Shown piece after piece: positions 26,369 through 34,063 of a stretch of DNA of 64,000 bases. This DNA comes from Pirellulaceae bacterium. Its GTDB lineage: Bacteria > Planctomycetota > Planctomycetia > Pirellulales > Pirellulaceae. A program made the position numbers and the translations under genes. Numbering within the stretch: the stretch's first letter is position 1; each line of letters begins with the position of its first letter. The stretch spans positions 372,001 to 436,000 of the forward strand of contig BPJV01000002.1 in assembly GCA_026004795.1 (NCBI GenBank), in the 5' to 3' direction. The notes beneath the pieces were generated by a model. The model was given only the letters and a program-made list of their open reading frames with translations. It was not told the DNA's origin and searched no databases.

Positions 26369-26526
26369 GGAGGGATTGGGGACTCGACGCCCCGGTCATG
26401 AATGACCGGGCTACCATCACGGCGTCGCTACGCGACGACAACCAGGGCCGGCGCCGTGGTGGCTGCTTGTTCGTCCTCTGGCGGCGGCTACGGTTTCTAT
26501 ATACGTCACGGACACAAGGCAGCGTG
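26279..26526. repeat. Repeat unit B, copy 1
   Basis: About 250 bases, repeated with high identity at 57928-58174. It begins at CCCAGGCTCCGCCTGGGAA, contains the perfect palindrome CCCGGTCATGAATGACCGGG followed by CTACCATCACGGCGTCGC, and ends near CGGACACAAGGCAGCG. A short related core is at 14281-14330. Confidence 0.85.
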
Positions 26527-26530
26527 AGAA

Positions 26531-26690
26531 TTGGGTCGCCCTTTCAGGGCTTGCATGGTTGGGCATTCGTGTTCCCAGGGCGGCGCTTCCAGCGGCTTCG
26601 CCGCTGGCGCTCTGCCCTGGGCTTTCATGGCGCTGCCCCTTCGGGGCGAATTGCGGTATTTGGGAATTCTGGCGAATTCCACTACTGATA
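26531..26690. repeat. Repeat unit C, copy 1
   Basis: A 160-base unit from CGCCCTTTCAGGGCTTG through GGCGCTGCCCCTTCGGGGCG to GAATTCTGGCGAATTCCACT. It is rich in hairpins (CAGCGGC..GCCGCTG). Copies are at 26948, 57145 and 58222. Confidence 0.88.
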
Positions 26691-26947
26691 GTGGACCTGG
26701 TCGACGTGTTCCCCGAAGAGACGGAGTATGTGATCCGGCAGCTCAGTCACGTCTACCGCGTGGATGCCGAGGCGCGGCGTAAGGGATTGTCTCCCCAGAA
26801 GTGGCTGGCGTTGCACCGAGCCAAGAGCCAGCGGGTGATGGACGGCCTGCACAAATGGCTGCCCCGGCAATTGGACGACCGGCTGGTGGAGCCGAATTCA
26901 GCGCTGGGGCAAGCGATCAACTACATGCTCAAGCACTGGGAGCAGAA
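26691..26947 (+). pseudogene. IS66-family transposase relic
   Basis: An 85-codon stretch encodes VDLVDVFPEETEYVIRQLSH, then GLSPQKWLALHRAKSQRVMD, then WLPRQLDDRLVEPNSALGQA and INYMLKHWEQN. This is the internal part of the IS66 TnpC transposase just before the C-terminal catalytic segment. Both ends stop exactly at copies of repeat unit C. No start, no complete catalytic domain and no IS ends are present. Confidence 0.75.
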
Positions 26948-27106
26948 TTGGATCGCCCTTTCAGGGCTTGGATGGTTGGGCATTCGTGTTCCCAGGGCGG
27001 CGCTTCCAGCGGCTACGCCGCTGGCGCTCTGCCCTGGGCTTTCATGGCGCTGCCCCTTCGGGGCGAATTGCGGTATTTGGAATTCTGGCGAATTTCACTA
27101 CTGGTA
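26948..27106. repeat. Repeat unit C, copy 2
   Basis: Nearly identical to the copy at 26531-26690 and in the same orientation. The two copies flank the IS66 relic as direct repeats. Confidence 0.88.
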
Positions 27107-27476
27107 GGAGCCCCAGCACCGCGATAGCTCCCTCCATCATCTACCCCACTCAGCCGCCCCCCGCATTCGATCCCAAATTTTTTTCCAGCCCGCACGCCTA
27201 CCGCAAACTCATGGCGTTTGACGCTTTGTTGAGCATGGAATCGGAGATCTATTGCCAGCATCTACGGCCGTCACCACATCGTACGCAGCTACTGCGCTGG
27301 GCATGGTGGTCGCATCCCTAGTCAAGGTGGTAGGAAGCAGCCGAGCTTCAGCCGCGATGAAGCGAAATGCCTGGGCCATCCCAGCTGGGAAAACCGAGAA
27401 AAACGGGAAAACGGAACAAGATAGCGGCTTGGCGATCGACATTTCGGTGGAGGGCCGATGTTGTTAAACTCCTGCC
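27107..27476. other. Intergenic stretch before the LptF/G gene
   Basis: About 370 bases between repeat unit C and the permease gene. I see no gene, no conserved repeat and no clear promoter. Confidence 0.45.
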
Positions 27477-28676
27477 ATGTGGATGCGCCGTTTTAATCGC
27501 TATGTAGTTTGGGAGATAACGAAACTATTTCTCATCACCCTGGTCGGCTTCACTACGGTCGTAACGCTCATCGGCGTTGTGCAACAATTGGTGACGCAGG
27601 GACTGGGGCCGTGGGCCATTGCGCAATTGACGCCCTACATCTTACCGATTTCCTTGCAGTTTGCATTGCCCGGCACGCTGTTGTTTGCGGTGTGCAGCGT
27701 CTATGGTCGAATCGCCGCGGACAACGAGATCATGGCGGTTGCAGCCTCTGGTGTACCACCCATCCGGGTAATCTTACCCGTTCTGGGAATGAGCTTAGTG
27801 CTAAGTTTGGTGGCGGTGTGGTTAAACGACATTGCATTCTCGTGGGGACGGCCGGGAATCAACCGGGTAATCATGCACTCGATCGAACGGGTCGTCTACG
27901 GAGTTCTTTCGACGCAAGGGTCGTACAGCACGGCGCAAGGGTTTTCGATCCACGTGCATGGCATCGCCGAAGACGGTCGCACCTTGATCGCGCCGACGAT
28001 CACGACGACCCCCAGTGATGGTTCGGAACCGATCAGTATTTCAGCACGTGCGGCCAAGTTGATCATGGATCCGGATCGAGAGGTGTTACGTATCGAATTG
28101 GTCGACAGCGTGATTGAGAGCTCCAAGGTATCGAGCGTGATGCCGGGACCGGCGGAGTACGAAATAAGTTTATCGCGAGCTACTAAGAAGGGGACGAGCG
28201 CGGGTCATCCCTCCGAGTATCCCATGCGTGTCATTCGACGCCAGGTGGAACGCGAGCGGGAAAAGATTGTGGAATCGCGGGAGCTGTTGGCGGTCCATTC
28301 CGCTTTCGGATTGGCTATTGGCCGTCCTGATTGGTTGGTCGATGCGGAAAGTTCTCAGCAGCTGGGTGCCATCGGCGGAGCGCGAGCTCTGGCCAATCGT
28401 CTTCAGGCTGAGCCGGCCCGACGCTGGGCCAATGGATTCAGTTGTTTTTTTTTCGCCTTGGTGGGGATTCCGCTGGCGATCCGCATGCGGTCGGCGGATC
28501 ATTGGACTAGCTTTGGGACGTGCTTCGTACCTATTCTTCTGTTGTATTACCCGGTTTTTATGCTGGGGGCGGACCACGCCAAGAATGGGACTTGGCCACC
28601 GGTAGCGATGTGGATGGGCAATGCCGTACTGGCCGTCGTCGGCCTGTGGTTGCTGCGGTCCATCCATCGGCGGTGA
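27477..28676 (+). CDS. LptF/LptG-family permease (YjgP/YjgQ)
   Basis: A 399-residue inner-membrane protein of the lipopolysaccharide export permease family. In Gram-negative bacteria a heterodimer LptFG with ATPase LptB extracts LPS from the inner membrane. The fold is visible: an N-terminal helix pair (YVVWEITKLFLITLVGFTTV), further membrane segments at about 55-75 and 98-120, a periplasmic beta-rich domain (about 145-260), and C-terminal membrane segments (FFFALVGIPLAIRM, then ILLLYYPVFML). No second family member is adjacent, so I cannot say whether it is F or G. Confidence 0.88.
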   Translation: MWMRRFNRYVVWEITKLFLITLVGFTTVVTLIGVVQQLVTQGLGPWAIAQLTPYILPISLQFALPGTLLFAVCSVYGRIAADNEIMAVAASGVPPIRVILPVLGMSLVLSLVAVWLNDIAFSWGRPGINRVIMHSIERVVYGVLSTQGSYSTAQGFSIHVHGIAEDGRTLIAPTITTTPSDGSEPISISARAAKLIMDPDREVLRIELVDSVIESSKVSSVMPGPAEYEISLSRATKKGTSAGHPSEYPMRVIRRQVEREREKIVESRELLAVHSAFGLAIGRPDWLVDAESSQQLGAIGGARALANRLQAEPARRWANGFSCFFFALVGIPLAIRMRSADHWTSFGTCFVPILLLYYPVFMLGADHAKNGTWPPVAMWMGNAVLAVVGLWLLRSIHRR

Positions 28677-28800
28677 GTTGCTGGTTGGCCTCACGTGCTA
28701 AAAGTACCAGTGGCGTGAGCGACTCCGAGGCGGCGCCCATTTCCCATGCCCCGCTGGTAGGTCCCCCTGGCCAAGGCCGGCTACCGACGACTATCCGTTC

Positions 28801-28809
28801 AGGAAAGGA
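28801..28809 (+). promoter_or_regulatory. Shine-Dalgarno fixing a GTG start
   Basis: AGGAAAGGA lies eight bases before GTG 28818 and supports that non-ATG start for the methyltransferase-like gene. Confidence 0.55.
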
Positions 28810-28817
28810 TTCCTACC

Positions 28818-29459
28818 GTGGCGCACTTTCTGCACGACCGCATCTCCTCCGCTTTCCTCGGCGCAATCCCCGAGGATTGGCGAATGCGAGTAGTTCGTCG
28901 CCGTGTCCTTCTGACGCTGGTGGGGATTACTTTCACGTGCACCTTCAACTTAACTATCTTGACGCCTCTAACGATGGACCCGTTCGCATGGACGCAGGCG
29001 CTGGTATGGCCTGGGTGGTTCTTGCTGACGGCCGGTTTATTGCTTCGCTCTTGGGCGGCAGGAACATTGAACAAGGCGCGGGAGGTGACATCGACTGGCC
29101 CTTATGCGCTCTGCCGCAATCCTTTGTACCTCGGCTCGCTTTGCATCTTGTTGGCGTTTTGCTGGTGGTGCCGCGACTGGTTGACGGTACTGCTGGCCGC
29201 CGGACCACTGGGCTATGTTTATGGGCTTCAAGTGCGCTACGAAGAGCAGTTGCTCGATGCCAAATTCGGCCAAGCATGGCGCGATTATGCGGCGACCGTA
29301 CCGCGTCTGCTGCCTAGACAACTTCCGCCCCGCGCCGCCTGGGCAGGATGGACATTCACTCGATGGCGACGCAATCGAGAATACCGGGCGTTGGGTGGTG
29401 TGGCGTTAGGTGTCTTGGCGGTCTGGTTGTGGCAGTGGTTGCATAGCGGCGGGCACTAA
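28818..29459 (+). CDS. Isoprenylcysteine carboxyl methyltransferase-type membrane protein
   Basis: A 213-residue membrane protein with the ICMT/PEMT signature. TSTGPYALCRNPLYLGSL is the conserved cofactor loop, and EEQLLDAKFGQAWRDYAATV with RLLP is the C-terminal motif that closes over S-adenosylmethionine. Hydrophobic helices lie at about 28-48, 62-78, 105-130 and 190-207. Bacterial members methylate varied lipids or small molecules, so the substrate is open. The start is a GTG with a good ribosome site. Confidence 0.78.
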   Translation: MAHFLHDRISSAFLGAIPEDWRMRVVRRRVLLTLVGITFTCTFNLTILTPLTMDPFAWTQALVWPGWFLLTAGLLLRSWAAGTLNKAREVTSTGPYALCRNPLYLGSLCILLAFCWWCRDWLTVLLAAGPLGYVYGLQVRYEEQLLDAKFGQAWRDYAATVPRLLPRQLPPRAAWAGWTFTRWRRNREYRALGGVALGVLAVWLWQWLHSGGH

Positions 29460-29509
29460 GCCTGAGCGGTGGATCGCGTGCATGGAGTTCGATCCGTCTG
29501 GAGCTGACA

Positions 29510-31192
29510 ATGTTTCGCAATATGCTGATTCGTAAGAAAACGCTGTACATCACCGTCGCCCTGACCGTGACGTTGATGCTATTGATGCTGTGCAGCCTCC
29601 GCGGCGTCTACAAATACCGCGATCTGGCGCGGAACATCGGTACGTTGTCAGCGGAGGTCAAAGAAATCTGGCGCTTGAACAACTATGTCAATGAGATGCG
29701 CAGTTACCTGCGGCCAGTGGAGACGTTTTCTACTCCGTCGTTGGGAGACCACTCGTTGCATCGGTCGTCCGAGACGCGTACACGTTTGCTCGCCATGCTG
29801 GACTTCGTGCGCCGAGAGCTGAAGCATCACGAAGCACGCATCCGCGCGCACCTCGTGGCCTCCGATCCGTTGTTGGCCACCAATCGGCACGAGCTGCAAC
29901 GGATCAAGGAGATTCAGCGGCGTATCGATTTGATCGAAAAGGCGGCCTACGATGCTCAACTCGATCGCACCGGCCAGATTGATGAGCATTTGGAGGAACT
30001 GGGATTCGATCTCAACGAGCTGTTCGGCTACTTGACCGATCGCATGGCCGGGTTTCGTGAGGAGATGCGTTCGCGTTACCGGACGTGGATCGGGATGATC
30101 GTGGCCACGACCCTTATTTGTCTGGTGATCGTGGGCGGATCATTCTTGTTCTTTCGCCGCGGCGTGGTACACCCCTTCAAGATTCTGTTGGAGGATTCAC
30201 GGCGCATCGCCGGTGGAGATTTTCATCATCGCATTCGCCTGCAGTCTGGCGATGAGCTGGGAGAACTGGCCAAAGCGATGAATGAAATGACCGAGCGATT
30301 CGTGGCGATCGAGCGGGATTTGAACGAAAAGGTCGAACAACGGACTCGCGAGGTGGTGCGCAGCGAACAGTTGGCCAGCGTAGGATATCTTGCCGCCGGT
30401 CTGGCCCATGAGATCAACAATCCGTTGGGAGCGATTGCCTGGAGCGTCGACGCGTTGGAGAGCCGCTTGTTCCATCTGTTGCGTGACCAGGGAGCCTCAG
30501 CAGGCGGCGAAGCAGAGGCCACCGCTACCGCGCCGAGCGCCGGGCAGGGAGAAGAGGGTGTGGTGGGGGGCGAGACGAACACGGAACGGGCGGCGCAGTT
30601 GAAAATTATCCAAGACTACCTGACCCGCATCCAGGATGCCGCCTTCCGTTGCCGTGAGATCCTGTCGCGGTTGTTGGATTTCGCCCGTCTGGGTGAGACG
30701 TCCGAACCGGAAGAGACGGACATCCACACGGCGGTCATGGACATCATCGATCTGGTGCGGCCGGTACCGCAGTATCGGCATCGCCCCATTCGTTTCGCGG
30801 GCATCCCCGGTTTGAAGGCCTGGGTGCGGCCGGCAGAGTTCAAGCAGGTGGTGATGAATCTGCTCACCAATGCCTTGGATGCGTGCGATGACGGGCAATC
30901 GGTCTATGTCACGCTGGAAGCCCATCATGACCATTTCGTGGTGCGGGTGAGCGATGAAGGGTGCGGCATGACGGACGAAGTGTTGCGGCATCTGTTTCGT
31001 CCGTTCTTCACGCGACGTCGTGACGGACGCGGCACGGGATTGGGGTTGTCGATTAGTCACCAAATTGTGCAAGATCACGGGGGCGAACTGACGGCCGACA
31101 GCCCCGGGCCGGGCAAAGGATCGACTTTGTTGATGAAGTTACCGTATCGCATGGAAGGGAAACGGACTGATGGCGGGAAGCGCGCAGCCTGA
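29510..31192 (+). CDS. Sensor histidine kinase (NtrB-like, HAMP)
   Basis: A 560-residue membrane sensor kinase. The plan is a transmembrane helix at about 12-31, a periplasmic helical domain to about 198, a second helix (about 202-222), HAMP (to about 275), HisKA with phospho-acceptor H300 in LAHEINNPLGAIAW, and a HATPase domain with N-box (VMNLLTNALDAC) and G-boxes (SDEGCGM, GTGLGLSI). The HisKA domain is interrupted between its two helices by a low-complexity Ala/Gly/Glu insert (about residues 325-365). The response regulator gene overlaps the end by 23 bases, so the two are co-translated partners. Confidence 0.93.
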   Translation: MFRNMLIRKKTLYITVALTVTLMLLMLCSLRGVYKYRDLARNIGTLSAEVKEIWRLNNYVNEMRSYLRPVETFSTPSLGDHSLHRSSETRTRLLAMLDFVRRELKHHEARIRAHLVASDPLLATNRHELQRIKEIQRRIDLIEKAAYDAQLDRTGQIDEHLEELGFDLNELFGYLTDRMAGFREEMRSRYRTWIGMIVATTLICLVIVGGSFLFFRRGVVHPFKILLEDSRRIAGGDFHHRIRLQSGDELGELAKAMNEMTERFVAIERDLNEKVEQRTREVVRSEQLASVGYLAAGLAHEINNPLGAIAWSVDALESRLFHLLRDQGASAGGEAEATATAPSAGQGEEGVVGGETNTERAAQLKIIQDYLTRIQDAAFRCREILSRLLDFARLGETSEPEETDIHTAVMDIIDLVRPVPQYRHRPIRFAGIPGLKAWVRPAEFKQVVMNLLTNALDACDDGQSVYVTLEAHHDHFVVRVSDEGCGMTDEVLRHLFRPFFTRRRDGRGTGLGLSISHQIVQDHGGELTADSPGPGKGSTLLMKLPYRMEGKRTDGGKRAA

Positions 31193-32546
31193 AGGATTGA
31201 ACATACTCTTCGTCGACGATGAAGAACTGCTGCAGGAGACGATTCGCCTGGAGTTGCCGGCGGAGGGACATCGCGTCACTGTCTGCCCTGACGGTTTTAC
31301 GGCCATCGAAGCGGCGAAGCAAAACAGTTTCGATTGCATGATCGTTGATCTGCGGATGCCCGGCATGGACGGCACGGAGGTCATTCGCCGGATCAAGGAG
31401 TTTTCTCCAGAGACGGCCGCCATCGTGTTGACCGGGAACGGTTCCTTCGAAACGGCGGTAGCAGCGATGCGGTACGGGGCATGCGACTACCTGAGCAAGC
31501 CGTGTCGGTTGGAGCACTTGAAGGAATTGCTGCGAGGCGTCCAACAGCGCCGCGAAGCCGTTCGCCAAGTGCACGAAGCGCGCCGCCGTCGTGCCCCGGC
31601 GGATGGCCAAGTGCAACTGATCGGTCAACATCCGGCCATGGAACAGGTGAAGCGGATGATTGCCAAAGTGGCTCCCACCCAGTCCACGGTGTTGATTCGA
31701 GGGGAGACAGGCTGTGGCAAGGAATTGGTGGCCCGCAGTCTTCATCAGCACAGTTCGCGCAGCGACCAGCCGTTCGTCGCCATCAACTGCGGTGCGCTGC
31801 CTGAAAACCTGATCGAAAGCGAGCTGTTCGGCCACAAGAAGGGGGCTTTCACGGGCGCCGACAGCGATCGTCAGGGATTGTTCGCTGCGGCGGCCGGCGG
31901 AACGCTGTTTCTCGATGAAATCGGTGAACTGCCGCTGGGCATGCAAGCCAAACTATTGCGGGTGTTAGAAAGTGGGGAGATTCGGCCCATCGGCAGCAAT
32001 ACCCCAGTCCGTGTCGACGTGCGCATCGTTTGCGCCACGCACCGAGACATCGAGCAGATGGTCCAGGACGGCCGTTTCCGCGAGGACTTGATGTTCCGTA
32101 TCAACACCTTTGAAATCCATGTGCCTGCCTTGCGCCAGCGCCGCGAAGATATCCCTTTGCTGGCAGAATTCTTGCTTCGCCAGTTTCGTGAGGATGTTCC
32201 CGCCAGTGGACGATTGTTCAGCGATGAAGTGTTGCAGGAATTGCAGCAGCACGTGTGGCCGGGGAACGTCCGAGAGTTGGCCAATGTGATCGAACACGCT
32301 TGCATCCTGTGCGAATCGTTGCCGATTGAGAAGGAGCATCTGCCGCGTCAATTCACCGACCGACGGTTGCGAAAGGAATTGCGCACTTTCGGTCCCATGT
32401 CGCTGAAGGAACTTGAATTGGCGGCCATCCTCGAGGCCGTCGAACGACATCAGGGAAACAAGCAGGCAGCGGCCGCCGAATTGGGAATCAGCCTGAAAAC
32501 GTTATACAACAAGATCAATCAAGCCAATGCGGAGAAAGCGGCCTAG
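31170..32546 (+). CDS. Sigma-54-dependent response regulator (NtrC family)
   Basis: A 458-residue transcription activator. The receiver domain (1-125) has phospho-acceptor D60 in MIVDLRMPGMDG and K109 region YLSKPC. The AAA+ domain (about 147-385) carries Walker A GETGCGKE, the sigma-54 contact loop GAFTGA and Walker B GGTLFLDEIGEL. The Fis-type helix-turn-helix is at the C-terminus (NKQAAAAELGISLKTLYNKI). Phosphorylated by the overlapping kinase, it would activate sigma-54 promoters. Its targets and the signal are not evident from the neighbours. Confidence 0.95.
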   Translation: MAGSAQPEGLNILFVDDEELLQETIRLELPAEGHRVTVCPDGFTAIEAAKQNSFDCMIVDLRMPGMDGTEVIRRIKEFSPETAAIVLTGNGSFETAVAAMRYGACDYLSKPCRLEHLKELLRGVQQRREAVRQVHEARRRRAPADGQVQLIGQHPAMEQVKRMIAKVAPTQSTVLIRGETGCGKELVARSLHQHSSRSDQPFVAINCGALPENLIESELFGHKKGAFTGADSDRQGLFAAAAGGTLFLDEIGELPLGMQAKLLRVLESGEIRPIGSNTPVRVDVRIVCATHRDIEQMVQDGRFREDLMFRINTFEIHVPALRQRREDIPLLAEFLLRQFREDVPASGRLFSDEVLQELQQHVWPGNVRELANVIEHACILCESLPIEKEHLPRQFTDRRLRKELRTFGPMSLKELELAAILEAVERHQGNKQAAAAELGISLKTLYNKINQANAEKAA

Positions 32547-32578
32547 TCGCGCCCCGACTTCCTTTTCCCCCTCACGGC

Positions 32579-34057
32579 TCACGATTCCATTCGCCGTTTG
32601 ATCTCTACCAATTGTTCCCGCTCCGGGCGCTCTTTGTAGAACGGGTCCAACGGATAACAACCACTGGGCAAACCGTTGCGCGGGGCGGTGGTACAATCAC
32701 TGAAAGTGCGACAGATCAGCTTACGCGCCAAGGGATTTCCTGCCAACGTATCCCGCGGCAGTTCCGGATAGGATAGAACCATGCGCCCCAACCCCACGAT
32801 ATCGACCATACGGCGATGGACTGCTTCCTGAGCCACCCGGGGCAAGTGATCCTGCAAGTAGGTGTAACCGGAACCGACGATGGCCAACTGGGGAAAGCGC
32901 TGCTTGACCTCCGCGGTGATCTGCACATGGCGGGCAACTCCCACCAATGGATCTTCCGGCGGCGGATAGCCATCGCTGGGTGGGAAGATGGCCGGTCGCT
33001 GGATATGCGGCGTATAGTAAGGACTGGAAAAGGTGACGTTCAGCAATTCGACACCATGGTCGACCAACCAGCCGATCAATTGCAGCGGTTCATCCAAATC
33101 GGGTTGAGACGGATCCATCGGATCGACGCCAAACCCACAATCGTAGGGTTGGCCCTCCGGCCACGGAGCCGGACATCCTTTCCCATCGATCGCTTCATAG
33201 GGCAAGGTGTCGATAACGCTCAACCGCACACCGATAGTCAGTTCAGGACAGACATCGCGCACGCGGTCGATAATGGTCAACAGTAGTCGCGCACGTCCCT
33301 TCAGGTCGCCTCCAAACGGCCCGGGCCGTCGGCGTGCGCTGAGGAATTCATGCAAGAGGTAGCCATGGCAAGCTTTGATGTCGACGAACTGGAACCCCAC
33401 CCGCTGCGCCGTCTGCGCCGCGGCGACATAGTCGTCGATCAGACGCTCGATCTGCTCATCGGTAATCACCACGCTGTCGTCCTTGGCGTCGATACCGAAT
33501 CGTCGGTCGAGAATCGGGTGGTGGTAGGCAATCACCGGTTCGAGGCGATGATGGTCGGTCGGCTTACAGAACCGCCCCGAGTGCGTTAGTTGGAGACCGA
33601 CGGCGAGTCCCTCCAGGTCACCGAAGGCGTCTTGGTGCGCCGATTGCAACGTCTGTAGCAACTGCCGCAACCCGCGTTCATTTTCCGGCGTGGCCAACGT
33701 CTGGTTGGGATTGGCCCGACCGCGAGGTTGCACCGCCGCTGCTTCTCCGCCCCAAATCAACTTCGCACCGCTGATACCGAACCGCCGCCACCGTCGTAGA
33801 GTCAGCTCCGACGGAGAGCCGTCACGATTGGCATCCCAGCCTTCCATCGGGTGGATGCACCAGCGGTTACCAATGGTCAGGCGTCCAACCTGCAAGGGCT
33901 TGGCTAACGGGGAGCCTTCGGCAGCGGTAAGCACCTGGTCGGCGATCGGCAGGTCAACACCGAGCTGGTGTAGACGTTCGCGCAGAGCTTGCGGCGTACG
34001 CAGCTGAGCAATCTTGGGATAGTTTCCCGTAGAAGTCGAACTCATAAGACTAGTCAT
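32579..34057 (-). CDS. NADH:flavin oxidoreductase, old yellow enzyme family
   Basis: A 492-residue FMN-dependent TIM-barrel oxidoreductase. Recognisable parts are the LQVGRLTIGNRWCIHPMEGW entry strand, LQLTHSGR, the HGYLLHEFLSARRRP motif that is characteristic of the family, and the C-terminal FMN phosphate region (VGLGRMVLSYPELP). It has a longer N-terminus and lacks the iron-sulfur and second flavin domains of 2,4-dienoyl-CoA reductase. Cysteines near the C-terminus (ICRTFSDCTTAPRNGLPSGC) may bind metal; that is a guess. It starts 6 bases after the uvrD stop, so the genes are co-transcribed. Confidence 0.85.
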   Translation of the reverse strand: MTSLMSSTSTGNYPKIAQLRTPQALRERLHQLGVDLPIADQVLTAAEGSPLAKPLQVGRLTIGNRWCIHPMEGWDANRDGSPSELTLRRWRRFGISGAKLIWGGEAAAVQPRGRANPNQTLATPENERGLRQLLQTLQSAHQDAFGDLEGLAVGLQLTHSGRFCKPTDHHRLEPVIAYHHPILDRRFGIDAKDDSVVITDEQIERLIDDYVAAAQTAQRVGFQFVDIKACHGYLLHEFLSARRRPGPFGGDLKGRARLLLTIIDRVRDVCPELTIGVRLSVIDTLPYEAIDGKGCPAPWPEGQPYDCGFGVDPMDPSQPDLDEPLQLIGWLVDHGVELLNVTFSSPYYTPHIQRPAIFPPSDGYPPPEDPLVGVARHVQITAEVKQRFPQLAIVGSGYTYLQDHLPRVAQEAVHRRMVDIVGLGRMVLSYPELPRDTLAGNPLARKLICRTFSDCTTAPRNGLPSGCYPLDPFYKERPEREQLVEIKRRMES

Positions 34058-34063
34058 CCCAAA

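Noticed and set aside
26559-27107. A 182-codon protein spanning repeat C, IS66 and repeat C
   Set aside because: The frame happens to stay open through repeat sequence; only the IS66 middle has protein character.
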